A stretch of DNA of 64,000 nucleotides from Siderastrea radians (GCA_964017195.1 OZ024890.1:17379701-17443700), one strand, 5' to 3'; numbered from the stretch's first letter, positions 33,001-43,387 are shown. Notes: generated by a model from the sequence alone, not told the origin. A program made the numbers and translations.

Positions 33001-36000
33001 GGGTTGTTTCTTGTTAAATTGTTTTGAGCATGTGCAAGCTTTAGAGAATAGACTTCAAGGGGTTATGTTTTGCTTTCTATGTGGGTTGAGTCTTGTTAAA
33101 TTGTTTTGAGCATGTCCCAGCTTTAGAAAACAGACTTCAAGGGGTTAGGTTTTGTTTTCTTGGATGCGTTGAGTCTTGTAAAATTGTTTTGAGCATGTCC
33201 AGGCTTTAGAGAACAGTCTTCAAGGGGTTATGTTTTGTTTTCTAGGGTGGGTTGTGTCTTGTTAAATTGTTTTGAGCATTTTCAGGCTTTAGAGAACAGT
33301 CTTCAAGGGGTTAATTTTGTTTTTTGGGTGCGTTGAGTCTTGTAAAATTGTTTTGAGCATGTCCAGGCTTTAGAGAACAGTCTTCAAGGGGTTATGTTTT
33401 GTTTTCTAGGGTGGGTTGTGTCTTGTTAAATTGTTTTGAGCATTTTCAGGCTTTAGAGAACAGTCTTCAAGGGGTTAGATTTTGTTTTTTGGGTGCGTTG
33501 AGTCTTGTAAAATTGTTTTGAGCATGTCCAGGCTTAAGAGAACAGTCTTCAAGGGGTTATGTTTTGTTTTCTGGGTGGGTTGAGTCTTGTTAAATTGTTT
33601 TAAGCACATCCAGGCTTTAGAGAACAGTCTTCAAGGGGTTAGGGTTTGTTTTCTTGGGTGGGTTGTGCCTTGTTAAATTGTTTTGAGCATTTTCAGGCTT
33701 TGGAGAACAGACTTTAAGGGGTTATGTTTTGTTTTGTGGGTGGGTTGGGTCTTGTTAAATTGTTTTGAGCATGTTCCGGCTTTAGAGAACAGACTTCAAG
33801 GGGTTAGGTTTTGTTTTCTTGGGTGGGTTGTGTCTTTTGAATTTGTATTAAGCAGTTTAAGGCTTTAGAGAACAGACTTCAAGGGGTTAGGTTTTGTTTT
33901 CTTGGTGGGTTGAGTCTGTTAAATTATTTTGAGCATGTCCAGGCTTAAGGGAACAGACTTCAACGGGTTCGGTTTTGTTTTCTGGTTGGGTTGAGCTTTG
34001 TTAAATTGTTTTAAGCACGTCCAGGCTTTAGAGAACAGCAGGGTTAAAACTTGGCGGTCGCACGGTCGCCCGTGGCGACTAAGAATTGTCTAGGGCCACT
34101 AAAGGTTAAGGTTTGATCGCCCGAAGGGCGACTACGATTTGAGAAGTACAAAAAGAATAACAATAACAATAAAATGTTTTTCCTTGGAGTACCTTTCTTT
34201 TCTTTCCTTTCTTTCCTCAACTCTTAGTTCATCAATTGTAGTAAAAGTTTCGTTCTAAAGTGCAAAATTCAAATCGTTCGTGATCGAGTTTTTAGATCGC
34301 TCCGATATGTAGACGCCGTTTTGATTTTGTTGACACGAGATGCGGTACGTTTTCAAACATGAATATCGGCAAAATCACTCAACAGCGCTCGATATAATAG
34401 GCTTACTTTTCACCTGAATTCAAAAGCATTCGAAAGAAACTGAGAATCGTGATACTGTAGTTTATAGGCGTTGAGAAGATCGTTTTGTCCGTATTAGGAA
34501 AAAATGGTTCAGTTTTTCTTTGGGAGTTTATGGACCAAGTCAGAACCTATAGGTTCTGACCTATAGGGCAAGGAAGAACGAGACGAATGATTCCCAACAC
34601 AGACCGAACAAAGTTTTTATTATTATAACAATTTAACCAAAATTCTCGACAGTACACTGGCAAATGTGAGCTTTCAAGACGATGTTAAGATCAAGCACAT
34701 TTCTTTTGGCGTGTCAGTCGAACACCCTACTAGAAAACACGGACCGAAACATCCGTGAGGCGTTTATTCGAGCAAAAATGGTTTAAAATTTTTTTGTGTT
34801 AGCAGACAAAATTTGAGGGCCACTTTATTTTGGCCTGGGCCACTAAGAATTCAGGGATACTGGCCCGAATGGCGACCAAGCACTGAAGTTAATTTTTAGC
34901 CCTGGAACAGTCTTCAAGGGGTTAGGTTTTTTTTTCTGGGTGGGTTGTTTCTTGTTAAATTGTTTTGAGCATGTGCAAGTTTTAGAGAATAGACTTCAAG
35001 GGGTTATGTTTTGCTTTCTGGGTGGGTTGAGTCTTGTTAAATTGTTTTGAGTATCTCCTGGCTTTAGAGAACAGACTTCAAGGGGTTATGTTTTGTTTTC
35101 TTGGGTGCGTTGAGTCTTGTAAAATTGTTTTGAGCATTTTCAGGCTTTAGAGAACAGACTTAAAGGGGTTAGATTTTGTTTTCTGGGTGGGTTGAGTTTT
35201 GTTAAATTGTTTTGACCATGTCCCAGCTTTAGAGAACAGACTTTAAGGGGTTATGTTTTGTTTTCTGGGTGGGTTGAGTCTTGTTAAATTGTTTTGAGCA
35301 TGTCCCAGCTTTAGAGAACAGACTTCAAGGGGTGATGTTTTGTTTTCTTGGGTGCATTGAGTCTTGTAAAATTGTTTTGAGCATGTCCAGGCTTAAGAGA
35401 ACGGACTTCAAGGGATTATGTTTTGTTTTCTGGGTCGGTTGAGTCTTGTTAAATTGTTTTAAGCACGTCCAGGCTTTAGAGAACAGTCTTCAAGGGGTAA
35501 GGGTGTGTTTTCTTGGGTGGGTTGTGCCTTGTTAAATTGTTTTGAGCATTTTAAGGCTTTAGAGAACAGACTTTAAGGGGTTATGTTTTGTTTTGTGGGT
35601 GGGTTGAGTCTTGTTAAATTTTTTTGAGCATGTTCCGCCTTTAGAGAACAGACTTCAAGGGGTTAGGTTTAGTTTTCTTGGGTGCGTTGAGTCTTGTAAA
35701 ATTGTTTTGAGCATGTCCAGGCTTAAGAGAACAGACTTCAAGGGGTTAGGTTTTGTTTTCTTGGGTGGGTTGAGTCTTGTTAAATTGTTTTGAGCATGTC
35801 CAGGCTTTAGAGAACAGTCTTCAAGGGGTTATGTTTTGTTTTCTAGGGTGGGTTTTGTCTTGTTAATATGTTTTGATCATTTTCAGGCTTTGGAGAACAG
35901 ACTTCAAGGGGTTAGATTTTGTTTTCTTGGTGGGTGAGTTTTGTTAAATTGTTTTGACCATGTCCCGGCTTTAGAGAACAGACTTAAAGGGGTTATGTTT

Positions 36001-36792
36001 TGTTTTCTGGGTGGGTTGAGTCTTGTTAAATTCTTTTGAGCATGTCCCGGGTTTAGAGAACAGACTTCAAGGGGTTATGTTTTGTTTTCTTGGGTGCGTT
36101 GAGTCTTGTAAAATTGTTTTGAGCATGTCCAGGCTTAAGAGAACAGACTTCAAGGGGTTAGGTTTTGTTTTCTTGGGTGGGTTGAGTCTTGTTAAATTGT
36201 TTTGAGCATGTCCAGGCTTTAGATAACAGTCTTCAAGGGGTTATGTTTTGTTTTCTAGGGTGGGTTGAGTCTTGTTAATATGTTTTGATCATTTTCAGGC
36301 TTTAGAGAACAGACTTCAAGGGGTTAGATTTTGTTTTCTGGGTGGGTGAGTTTTGTTAAATTGTTTTGACCATGTCCCGGCTTTAGAGAACAGACTTTAA
36401 GGGGTTATGTTTGGTTTTCTGAGTGGGTTGTTTCTTGTTAAATTTTTTTGAGCATATGCAGGCTTTACAAAATAGACTTCAAGGGGTTAGATTGAGTTTT
36501 CTTGGGTGGTTGAGCCTTGTAAAATTGTTTTGAGCATGTGCAGGCTTAAGAGAACAGACTTCAAGGGGTTATGTTTTGTTTTCTTGGGTGCATTGAGTCT
36601 TGTAAAATTGTTTTGAGCATGTCCAGGCTTTAGAGAACAGACTTCAAGGGGTTAGGTTTTGTTTTCTTGGTGGGTTGAGTCTTGTTAAATTCTTTTGAGC
36701 ATGTCCAGGCTTAAGAGAACAGACTTCAAGGGGTTAGGTTTAGTTTTCTTGGGTGGGTTGAGTCTTGTAAAATTGTTTTGAGCATGTCCAGG
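27023..36792 (+). repeat. 83-bp satellite array, about 107 monomers
   Basis: The consensus unit is about 83 bp: CCAGGCTTTAGAGAACAG, ACTTCAAGGGGTTAGG, TTTTGTTTTCTTGGGTGGG, TTGAGTCTTGTTAAATTG, TTTTGAGCATGT. All monomers run in the same direction. The strand is strongly G+T-rich and each unit has G-runs (GGGG, GGG, GGG). Diagnostic variants, such as a unit with GCAAGCTTTAGAGAATAGAC, recur in blocks, showing higher-order duplication. A transposon interrupts the array at 34,039-34,904. Open frames of about 60 codons repeat along it only because three units (249 bp) restore frame; they are not genes. Confidence 0.97.
34033..34910. mobile_element. Transposon derivative (866 bp) inserted in the satellite, 6-bp target duplication
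   Basis: The satellite text GAGAACAG stops at 34,038 and resumes as GAACAGTCTTCAAGGGG at 34,905, so GAACAG is duplicated exactly. The inserted piece starts CAGGGTTAAAACTTGGCGG and ends AGTTAATTTTTAGCCCTG, an imperfect inverted repeat (CAGGGYTAAAA). Both ends have subterminal GGCCACTAAGAATT and GGCGAC/GTCGCC words. The CAGGG terminus is hAT-like, though 8 bp is the usual hAT duplication. No coding frame of note is seen. Confidence 0.85.
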
Positions 36793-37020
36793 ATATCCTG
36801 ACTAGGAATAATTAGTCAAGACTATCCCGCCTTTTGCAAAGATTGGAAACGGATAACTTTGCACATTTCATAACATACCCCGGTTTCAGCTTTAACTTCC
36901 TGCCATTTTTAAGATCAGAGAGATAGCAACGTTCCAGATTGTGCAATGCAAATCCATTGTAATAAAAATTATTGATATGTAAATCATAAAAGTTTCCCTA
37001 AAAACATCTTAGGTTGTAAC
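36793..37020. other. Right boundary of the satellite and short unique spacer
   Basis: The array ends inside a monomer at GAGCATGTCCAGG. The following 230 bp, beginning ATATCCTGACTAGG, show no monomer similarity and no gene. Confidence 0.5.
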
Positions 37021-37021
37021 T

Positions 37022-37310
37022 ATTTTTTATAAATAATGAATTTGCGCACGTAGTGAAACTCCATTGTTTATAAAAAATAAATTTACACCCAGCAAAGTGA
37101 AATTTCATTATTTATAAAATAATGGTTTAACATGGGTGAGTTGAAATTTCATGATTTGTAAATAACGTAATCACGTACTGAGTGAAGTTTATTATTTATA
37201 AATAATACTTTTACGCTCGGTGAGATGAAATTTCCTGATTTGTAAATAATGAATTTGTACGCAGAAGCGAGCTTCATTGTTTATAAATTATGGAGTTGCT
37301 CAGCTTTATG
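37022..37310 (+). repeat. AT-rich minisatellite, period about 42-44 bp, with TTTATAAATAA palindromes
   Basis: TTTATAAATAATG or TTTGTAAATAATG begins at about 37,025, 37,069, 37,113, 37,156, 37,196, 37,239 and 37,281. Each is followed by an ACGCNNNGTGA-like word and GAAATTTCAT. Isolated ATTTATAAATAA palindromes continue to 37,512. Confidence 0.75.
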
Positions 37311-37554
37311 ATGTTAATAAATAAACATTTTAGATGTAGCCTGATTTATAAATTATTGAAGTCATTTAATCAATTATTTAGAAATAATTACTTCATGGTA
37401 AAAAATTATTTATAAATCATGTTGTACCTAAAAAATTTTTACATATCATCTGACATGTTTGTGTATCTTATTTATAAATAAATTTTCTGGCATTTGCAAT
37501 TATTTATAAATAAGAAAAAAAGGCATGAATTTGGTCTAAATAATAAATTTACAA

Positions 37555-37885
37555 ACGGCGCCCCATAGGTTGTGTCTTGAGTTTTTGTTTTTTGGTTTTG
37601 GGTGGTGTTGGTAAATTGATTTGGGCATCCAGAAATAAGAGAATGGTTTCCAAGTGCTGTACGTACAGGTTAGCTTTTGTTGTGGTGGGAGATGAAAGTC
37701 TTGCAATATAGTTAGCGTGTCCTGGATTTGTAGAAGAGATGCTAATGAGTTAATCTTTGTTGTCTGGGTGTGGTGCTTGCCATGCAGGTGCAATTTAGCG
37801 AGCAAGTACGTGTTTTGATTGTGTCCTGAAATTATAGAACAGTCATCCGTTAATTCTATGGCTGAATATTTTATTGGCACTTGTT
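37555..37885 (+). repeat. Eroded monomers of the 83-bp satellite outside the main array
   Basis: The segments ATCCAGAAATAAGAGAATGG, GTCCTGGATTTGTAGAAGAG with TTGTTGTCTGGGTGTGG, and GTCCTGAAATTATAGAACAG align in register with the satellite consensus (GTCCAGGCTTTAGAGAACAG ... TTGTTTTCTGGGTGGG) at roughly 85-95-bp spacing, but are heavily substituted. They look like old, isolated copies 760 bp beyond the array edge. Confidence 0.5.
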
Positions 37886-38207
37886 AATGCATTTCAATCA
37901 GAAGCATATAGATAGCTTACCTAAAAGTATGCCTTTTTAAAAAAATGTAAGCTGCAGTTGGATAACAGTCGTTATCACGCATTTATTTACATTTATTTAC
38001 GTTAAGATTTTGACAAATTTCCTTAAAATTTTGTAAGACACCTTGTGAAACGTCATCGCTTCTGCGTGCATTGCGTGCCATTTAAATGCGGGCAAGTGTG
38101 AAATTGGCTTGGGCCAATTTCAAGTTTTGAGGCTTGCTTGCCCGATGGGCAAGTTGGAATTCAAGTTGTTTGTCGAGCCCTCATAACCCTCTGTTATTTT
38201 ATTTCAG

Positions 38208-38255
38208 GAACTAGATGCTACAAGAGTGAACAAAGAGAAGTTTGAACAAGAATGA
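38208..38255 (+). CDS. Candidate terminal coding exon (unassigned)
   Basis: A strong acceptor, CTCTGTTATTTTATTTCAG, precedes 15 codons reading ELDATRVNKEKFEQE and a TGA at 38,253. The charged composition is unlike the AT-rich surroundings. AATAAA-type signals appear only much further on (about 39,937). If real, it is the last exon of a gene whose earlier exons lie to the left, possibly beyond the satellite. In this phase it does not join directly to the exon at 25,628. Confidence 0.3.
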   Translation, partial: ELDATRVNKEKFEQE

Positions 38256-38779
38256 CAGCACATATTTGGATTGATGCTTATTTTGATAGACTTTCCATCG
38301 TCAGCTTTGACTGTATTTGAAAAGCTATTTGAATTTTATACAATTTAAAGATCTACTGAACTAAGTGGTGATGAAGGAATATGATTGAGCAGTTTTCATT
38401 TTCTGTAATGCTGAACAATTGTGCTCGGTTAATGTAGAACATGATACTTGAAGTAGCCTATTTAACAGGGCGTTTTGCTATAAAAGGATGTGACCTACAA
38501 AATTGATCAAAGTAAGACTTTCTTTAGTCATAGCTCGTTGATGACTCAGGTGTCCCGTGAAGTATTTGTTTCAAAATCTGTATCAGATTTAATTTTCATC
38601 AAACAATAACGTGCCCCCAATATTATTAAGCACATTATAAGCAAGGTGTGAGTGGCTAGTGCGGGCCCCTTTTTTGGCAACTTGCTCGTTCAAGATCTTC
38701 ATTTAATAAGTCAGTCAGAATCGGAATTACTTATGAAAGCTTTAGCAGGAAGATATTTTGGATCATGCAAAGGGGTCTA

Positions 38780-39195
38780 AGGGCCTGATTACATGGCGAA
38801 TTTCAACCCGATTTGCCAGGCTGAGATTAGCTCGGCTTCCAAAACAAATCTTCTTGAAAAGACGTTTGCGATTGCATGAAGAAAGTTTCATCCCGGGCCA
38901 AATTACAGCCCGGGCTGAAATTTCCAGCCCGGTTTTTGAAACCGGGCTGGAATCTCAGCCCGGGCAAACGGGCTGAAAAACCTCATGTAATCGCGTTTAA
39001 ATTTCAGCCCAGGCTGAAAGTGAGCTTACGGATGCGCAGTGATGGTTTTCACGAAAGAAAATGGCTGCCACGATTAGTTTTCAGTTTTAAAAGTGTTCAA
39101 CCCAGGCTGAAATTCGCCATGTAATCGCAACAAAATTCTAGCCTGGCAAACCGGGCTGAAATTTCAGCCCCGGGCTGAGATTTAAAACAGGCCCT
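38780..39195. mobile_element. MITE rich in AGCCCGGGCTGAAATTTC words
   Basis: It starts AAGGGCCTGATTACATGGCG and ends TTTAAAACAGGCCCT, with AGGGCCTG/CAGGCCCT as inverted tips. Inside, AGCCCGGGCTGAAATTTC and its complement alternate many times, making several nested palindromes between 38,890 and 38,985 and again at 39,130-39,180. CATGTAATCGC occurs twice. It is non-coding. Confidence 0.65.
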
Positions 39196-39199
39196 AAAA

Positions 39200-40180
39200 C
39201 AGGTTTTCTGTATTTCTGGAGTGTTGCTTTTTAACTCTTCAATTTACATAAATTGATAAATCATTCCTGGGAAGGGTTGGGGGTGGGAAGCTCCTTGCTG
39301 TGTCCACTGGGACATTGTTAAATACGTGCAATGATACAAAGGCTATATATATATATGCAAATATACTGCTAATGCGAGGCGTCAGTTCATGACAGACATG
39401 GGTAAAACAAAACTTTGTTTTAAATTGTAGTTAATTTTCCATCGGCAAACACGTAATAACAAAACTTTTCCAGTGTTCTAGTCTTTCGCTTGTTGTGTAA
39501 CATGCATAATTTGTGCGACAATTTTTTTTAGTCTTGATGCATTTTTTATTGAATCGTTCTTGCCATTCAAGCCTTTTAAGCAGATCAGATTGAATAATCG
39601 CAGACGTAATCTAATTCTGGTCAGGTCACATTACGGTTTTAGATTCTTGTTTCATAATTCATATTCCGAGTTCAGTGGGTCATAGCCACTTTAATTAATA
39701 TTTGAAGTATGACTTGTGATTACTTTGTGATTATTTATCGTGAAATACCGGTCTTGCTTTATTTTTTATGGAATTATTTTTTCTTGGGTAAGAAAAGGTC
39801 ATTTAAGGTTTGTTGTACTAGTATGAAGTTATTTTTATTGATATTATTTATATTTTTTTCAGTTTGGCTTAATTGAAGAATCCCTCATAGAAAAAAAGTG
39901 TTCTTGACCTTGTGGATAGTTTTTTCCATCCCTGAAAATAAAGAACAGAATAAAATTTTGTTATTTGTTAAGTTCTGTTGTTTTCTTTCTTGCTGACAAT
40001 ATGACTATATATTGTAACCTTATTCTTTTTTAACGAGAACTTGGTCTCAGTATTCACAACGTTGGTGTGCAAACATATCTTGGTTTTGAGAAATCAAGCT
40101 AAATTTGGTAGTCATTGCACTAGAATATAAATATATGATACCAAACTAATTACAGACTAATAGGGAGTATTATATTGTCA
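39200..40180. other. No recognised gene
   Basis: T-rich sequence. An AATAAA pair at about 39,937-39,955 could serve as a polyadenylation signal for the candidate exon at 38,208, giving a 3' UTR of about 1.7 kb, but this is speculative. Confidence 0.35.
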
Positions 40181-40224
40181 CTCTAAAAAATCGTTTGCTG
40201 TTTATCAGTGAATGTGAAATTTTG

Positions 40225-40622
40225 TTTGTTGCACACCAACATTGCGAAGACCGCTTAATGGTGTGTGTAGTCCAAAACTTAAGTGGAGTGTAAAAGGAAT
40301 CTGAAACGTCCCTTGAGAAATAGATATGTCGCCTTTTATCCGCAGACTGTGATATCTTTACAATATTACTGCCTTGTAATAAAACGTCAGAAAAACCCTT
40401 AAACCCGTGTAGGGTGGTTTGTGAGGACCACCAATTTACACACACTTTAGGTGGTTTACGAGGACCATCATAAAAAATGCTCGTCAACACGTTTCTCCAC
40501 GATTTAGGTCGTTTGGAGCCTTAAGGTTTATGAGGACCAGGTATCGGTCCTCGCAACTACGATGGTCCTCGCAACGTAGCTGTGTAAACACATTCTGGTC
40601 CTTGTAAGTACGGTCTGGTGGG

Positions 40623-40672
<50 letters not shown>
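40225..40672 (+). repeat. GRGGACC-word repeat, copy 2, ending in (CA)n
   Basis: It contains GGTGGTTTGTGAGGACCACC, GGTGGTTTACGAGGACCATC, TTTATGAGGACCAGG and GGTCCTCGCAACTACG in both orientations, then a (CA)n tract of about 25 units at 40,623-40,672. The word set and the microsatellite edge match 2,955-3,375. Confidence 0.65.
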
Positions 40673-40675
<3 letters not shown>

Positions 40676-41063
40676 CCAGATGTTGTAGACAAAAAAAATT
40701 TGTAGACAAAAACATTTTGCTAAAATTGATTGAAGCTAACTGGTTATATTAGAAAGATTAAGCATCACAAAACGTCAACCTGCTTCTTGCAGTCTGCCCT
40801 TTTAAAATGGAAAATTTCTTCTTATTAAGCTTCACGTAAACTCATAAAAAGCTTAAAAAACTAACCATTAACTAAAACATATGTTACCGCTTGCCAATAC
40901 GGTTTCCTTGGGATTTTTGACGTAACTGCACAATTTGTACGCTTTGTCGTAAAAGAATTGACGACTTCTACTTTTCCACTGCTTGCGAAGCGTAAACATA
41001 ATCGACTCAGTAGATTACCCGCTGTCTGAAGCCGGCATCCCACAACGTTAAAGAAAAGTTACT

Positions 41064-41122
41064 GTTTGTCACTGACTCATACTTTTTTGGTACCATCAAA
41101 AAAGTATAAGTCAGTGACAAAC
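41064..41122. repeat. 59-bp near-perfect hairpin
   Basis: GTTTGTCACTGACTCATACT followed by TTTTTGG is mirrored after a loop of about 8 bp by AAAAAAGTATAAGTCAGTG and ACAAAC. Only one or two positions mismatch in a 25-bp stem. It could be a minimal fold-back element; a microRNA-like precursor is possible but unsupported. Confidence 0.75.
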
Positions 41123-41129
41123 ATGATCT

Positions 41130-41477
41130 TCAACGACGTCATCTCCTAACTACAACTATTCCATATTTAACTACATTGCACAAAGTTGGGGGAGGGTATT
41201 TGGAGGGGATGAAGACGACTTTAAACGCATCAGTAACCGGCTCTTACCTGGAGCGTAAGTTAGTTTACATGCGACGACTGAAGACCATTATATGTTTAAT
41301 CGATTAGATTAACAAGGCAAACCATACGAACGAAATGTTGCCTTATAATAAGTAATCCAACCAGGTTTAAGACTTTTACTTGAAAAGAGTCAAAATGGCA
41401 GGCTTGTAAATATTGCCAAACTTCACACAAACCCTTCTAACGTTATGACCTGTCTTATCAATCCATTGCATGTAGTC

Positions 41478-41530
<53 letters not shown>

Positions 41531-42130
41531 TATTTTCACTTTGAATGCTACCATATTGCATTTTGTTATTTTAATTCCAAATACTTTTATTACTTAGCAA
41601 AGTTACTGAATATTTAAGATAAAGTGATCTTTACTTTGAATTGACCCAGTGGCGTTTATTATAATCAAGGGATCCGGCAATTATTATCTTAATTAACTGG
41701 TTATTAACTGATTATTAGCGATTAATACCATGAAATAGGTGTACTAACTTAGTTTCGAGAACCACTATGGTACACTAGTGCAATTTATCAGTTTCGCTCA
41801 CGAACTACAAACGGCAGCTAAGTAAGATCCGCGCAATTTCTAGGTGGCAAGATCACAAAATCACGCGAAAAAAAAAACATCTTTAAAAAGCGTGCGCCAG
41901 AACACAGGTAGCAAACGATGATTTAATTCCGCAACACCGAGAAGCTCACAAAAGATGGGACACAGTGCGACGGTAGACTTGCTCATGAAAATTTTGAACT
42001 CGAGAACGGATGAAGTGAGTAAAATTTTCATCTTGATTTGCTGCTGAAAAAGTAAAAGATGACATTTACCAAGCCACTCTTCTAAAATTTATTCAATGGT
42101 TTGATTTTGCAACATGGTTGAAATCACGTC
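41130..42130. other. No recognised gene; (ATT)n microsatellite at 41,479-41,530
   Basis: The ATT tract of about 17 units is the only clear element. The remainder is AT-rich and non-coding in appearance. Confidence 0.6.
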
Positions 42131-42156
42131 AGTTTTATTTCCGTATAACTGATCAT

Positions 42157-42248
42157 ATAGAATTCTAGCCTCCCACGCAGTCGTTTTTAGGGGGAGGAGT
42201 GAAATACGACTCCCTTAAAAACGACTGCGTGGGAGGCTAATAGAATTC
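42157..42248. mobile_element. 74-bp fold-back element with 9-bp target duplication
   Basis: The element TAGCCTCCCACGCAGTCG ... CGACTGCGTGGGAGGCTA (42,166-42,239) is a 27-bp perfect inverted repeat around a 20-bp loop. ATAGAATTC is duplicated at 42,157-42,165 and 42,240-42,248. A 9-bp duplication fits Mutator-type mobilisation. Decayed relatives starting ATAGCCTCCCCCGCAG and ATAGCCTCTCCCGC lie at 53,250 and 55,967. Confidence 0.85.
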
Positions 42249-42638
42249 AAGCGTAAGAGGAAATCCTCTTTGAGGAGAAAGTGTCACTGATATAATATTA
42301 CTGTCCAAACTTAAAATAAAACGGTATATATTTCTTGTCTGTCCCCCTTCGAAAATCGAATGAATCGACTCACCGAGGTATTATGAGCCATATATAAAAT
42401 CCAAATTGTTTAAGTTATTTCAGCAATTTTTTCACAACATTTGCCCGTAAAAAGTGAGGGAAGTTTTGCATACTCGTGTCATGATGCTGTCCCCCAAAAA
42501 ACGGCAACAACCACAATAAACGTCATAGCCTCGTTTTGGTGAATACGGTAATGATTCATTGCTTCAAAGCAGTTATACGAAATTGAATCATATTTTGTAC
42601 TATTTCACCAAGGATTGACATTGTTTTTCCGTCTTGAA

Positions 42639-43349
42639 ATGCAGCAACAAAATCCTCCTCGAGTTGTTATCTATCCCCGGCCCGTGTACGGACGGCAGCC
42701 TATCCAGTGCGCTGGCGAATGTTGCACGAAATGTGCTCTTATTTTCTTCACCATTATGTTCTTGCTCGTTGGGTTTATTGTGACGATGGTTGGCCACTTG
42801 GCGAAGCCTTTCTGGGGACCAGAAGACGACTGGTGTGACTTCTGTCGAGAGGACAGGCTTGCAGCCGAGAGAAATCTGAAGAACTGTCGAATTGTTGGTC
42901 CCATCTTCTTGGGTATCGGTGCTGTGTTGTTCTTCGTTTCTATTTTCTATTGCCGCGTCAAGAAGAAGGACACTACTGGCGAAGTTCTTGCAGGACCCAC
43001 TTCTGGTCAAACAGGAACAACAACTCAGGGACCCAACGGAACTGTAACGGCCTCCACTCAAAATCCACCCGGCTCGTATGGCTATCAACAGTCGTACGGG
43101 CAAACACCCGCATATCCACCGGGAACGGGACCTTACCCGTCGAGTAATCCACCGCCACCCACGGGGTATTCACCTTATCCGATGGGAACAGCATATCCAC
43201 CACCAACTCAATACCCCTATACTTCCCCCCAGAGTGGACAGGGAGTTCAGCCGTACCCTGCAGAAATGCCTCCACCCCCATCATATGAAAGCACTGTTGG
43301 GCAAAACATGTCTTCTCCAAGTGCCCCACCTTTGGAGAAAGTGGGTTAA
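42639..43349 (+). CDS. Two-pass membrane protein with proline-rich PPxY/PSAP tail (236 aa)
   Basis: This is a single open exon. I chose the ATG at 42,639; a good acceptor (TTTGTACTATTTCACCAAG) at 42,611 suggests a 5' UTR intron just upstream. Residues 33-53 (ALIFFTIMFLLVGFIVTMVG) and 85-105 (IVGPIFLGIGAVLFFVSIFY) are membrane segments, joined by a loop with Cys66, Cys69 and Cys83 that could be disulphide-bonded. RVKKK follows the second segment, placing the tail in the cytoplasm. The tail (about 110-236) is rich in P, G, Y, S and T, with PPSY at 213-216 and PSAP at 227-230. PPxY motifs bind WW domains of NEDD4-type ligases and PSAP binds TSG101, so a role as a membrane adaptor for ubiquitination or sorting is a reasonable inference. 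It is related in plan to the proteins at 53,623 and 61,791. The C-x-I-x-GP opening of segment two recalls TMEM174-like proteins, weakly. Confidence 0.8.
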   Translation: MQQQNPPRVVIYPRPVYGRQPIQCAGECCTKCALIFFTIMFLLVGFIVTMVGHLAKPFWGPEDDWCDFCREDRLAAERNLKNCRIVGPIFLGIGAVLFFVSIFYCRVKKKDTTGEVLAGPTSGQTGTTTQGPNGTVTASTQNPPGSYGYQQSYGQTPAYPPGTGPYPSSNPPPPTGYSPYPMGTAYPPPTQYPYTSPQSGQGVQPYPAEMPPPPSYESTVGQNMSSPSAPPLEKVG

Positions 43350-43387
43350 AAGAGTGCAAGGTTAGATTTAACGATTTAACAATTTAT

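Noticed and set aside
27828..36205. Ten or so open frames of about 60 codons reading MLNCFEHVPALENRLQG and similar
   Set aside because: They are translations of the 83-bp satellite. The unit is not a multiple of three, so the frame cycles and always closes after about two units. There is no start context, splice framework or protein-level constraint.
27023..36792. Satellite as a telomeric or interstitial telomere array
   Set aside because: GGGGTTAGG occurs once per unit but there are no consecutive TTAGGG repeats.
40484..40669. Minus-strand frame with a long Cys-Val repeat
   Set aside because: It is a translation of the (CA)n tract.
42600..43365. Other open frames over the 236-aa gene on both strands
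   Set aside because: They are shadows of a GC-richer coding exon. Only the frame starting at 42,639 has membrane segments and motif conservation with relatives.
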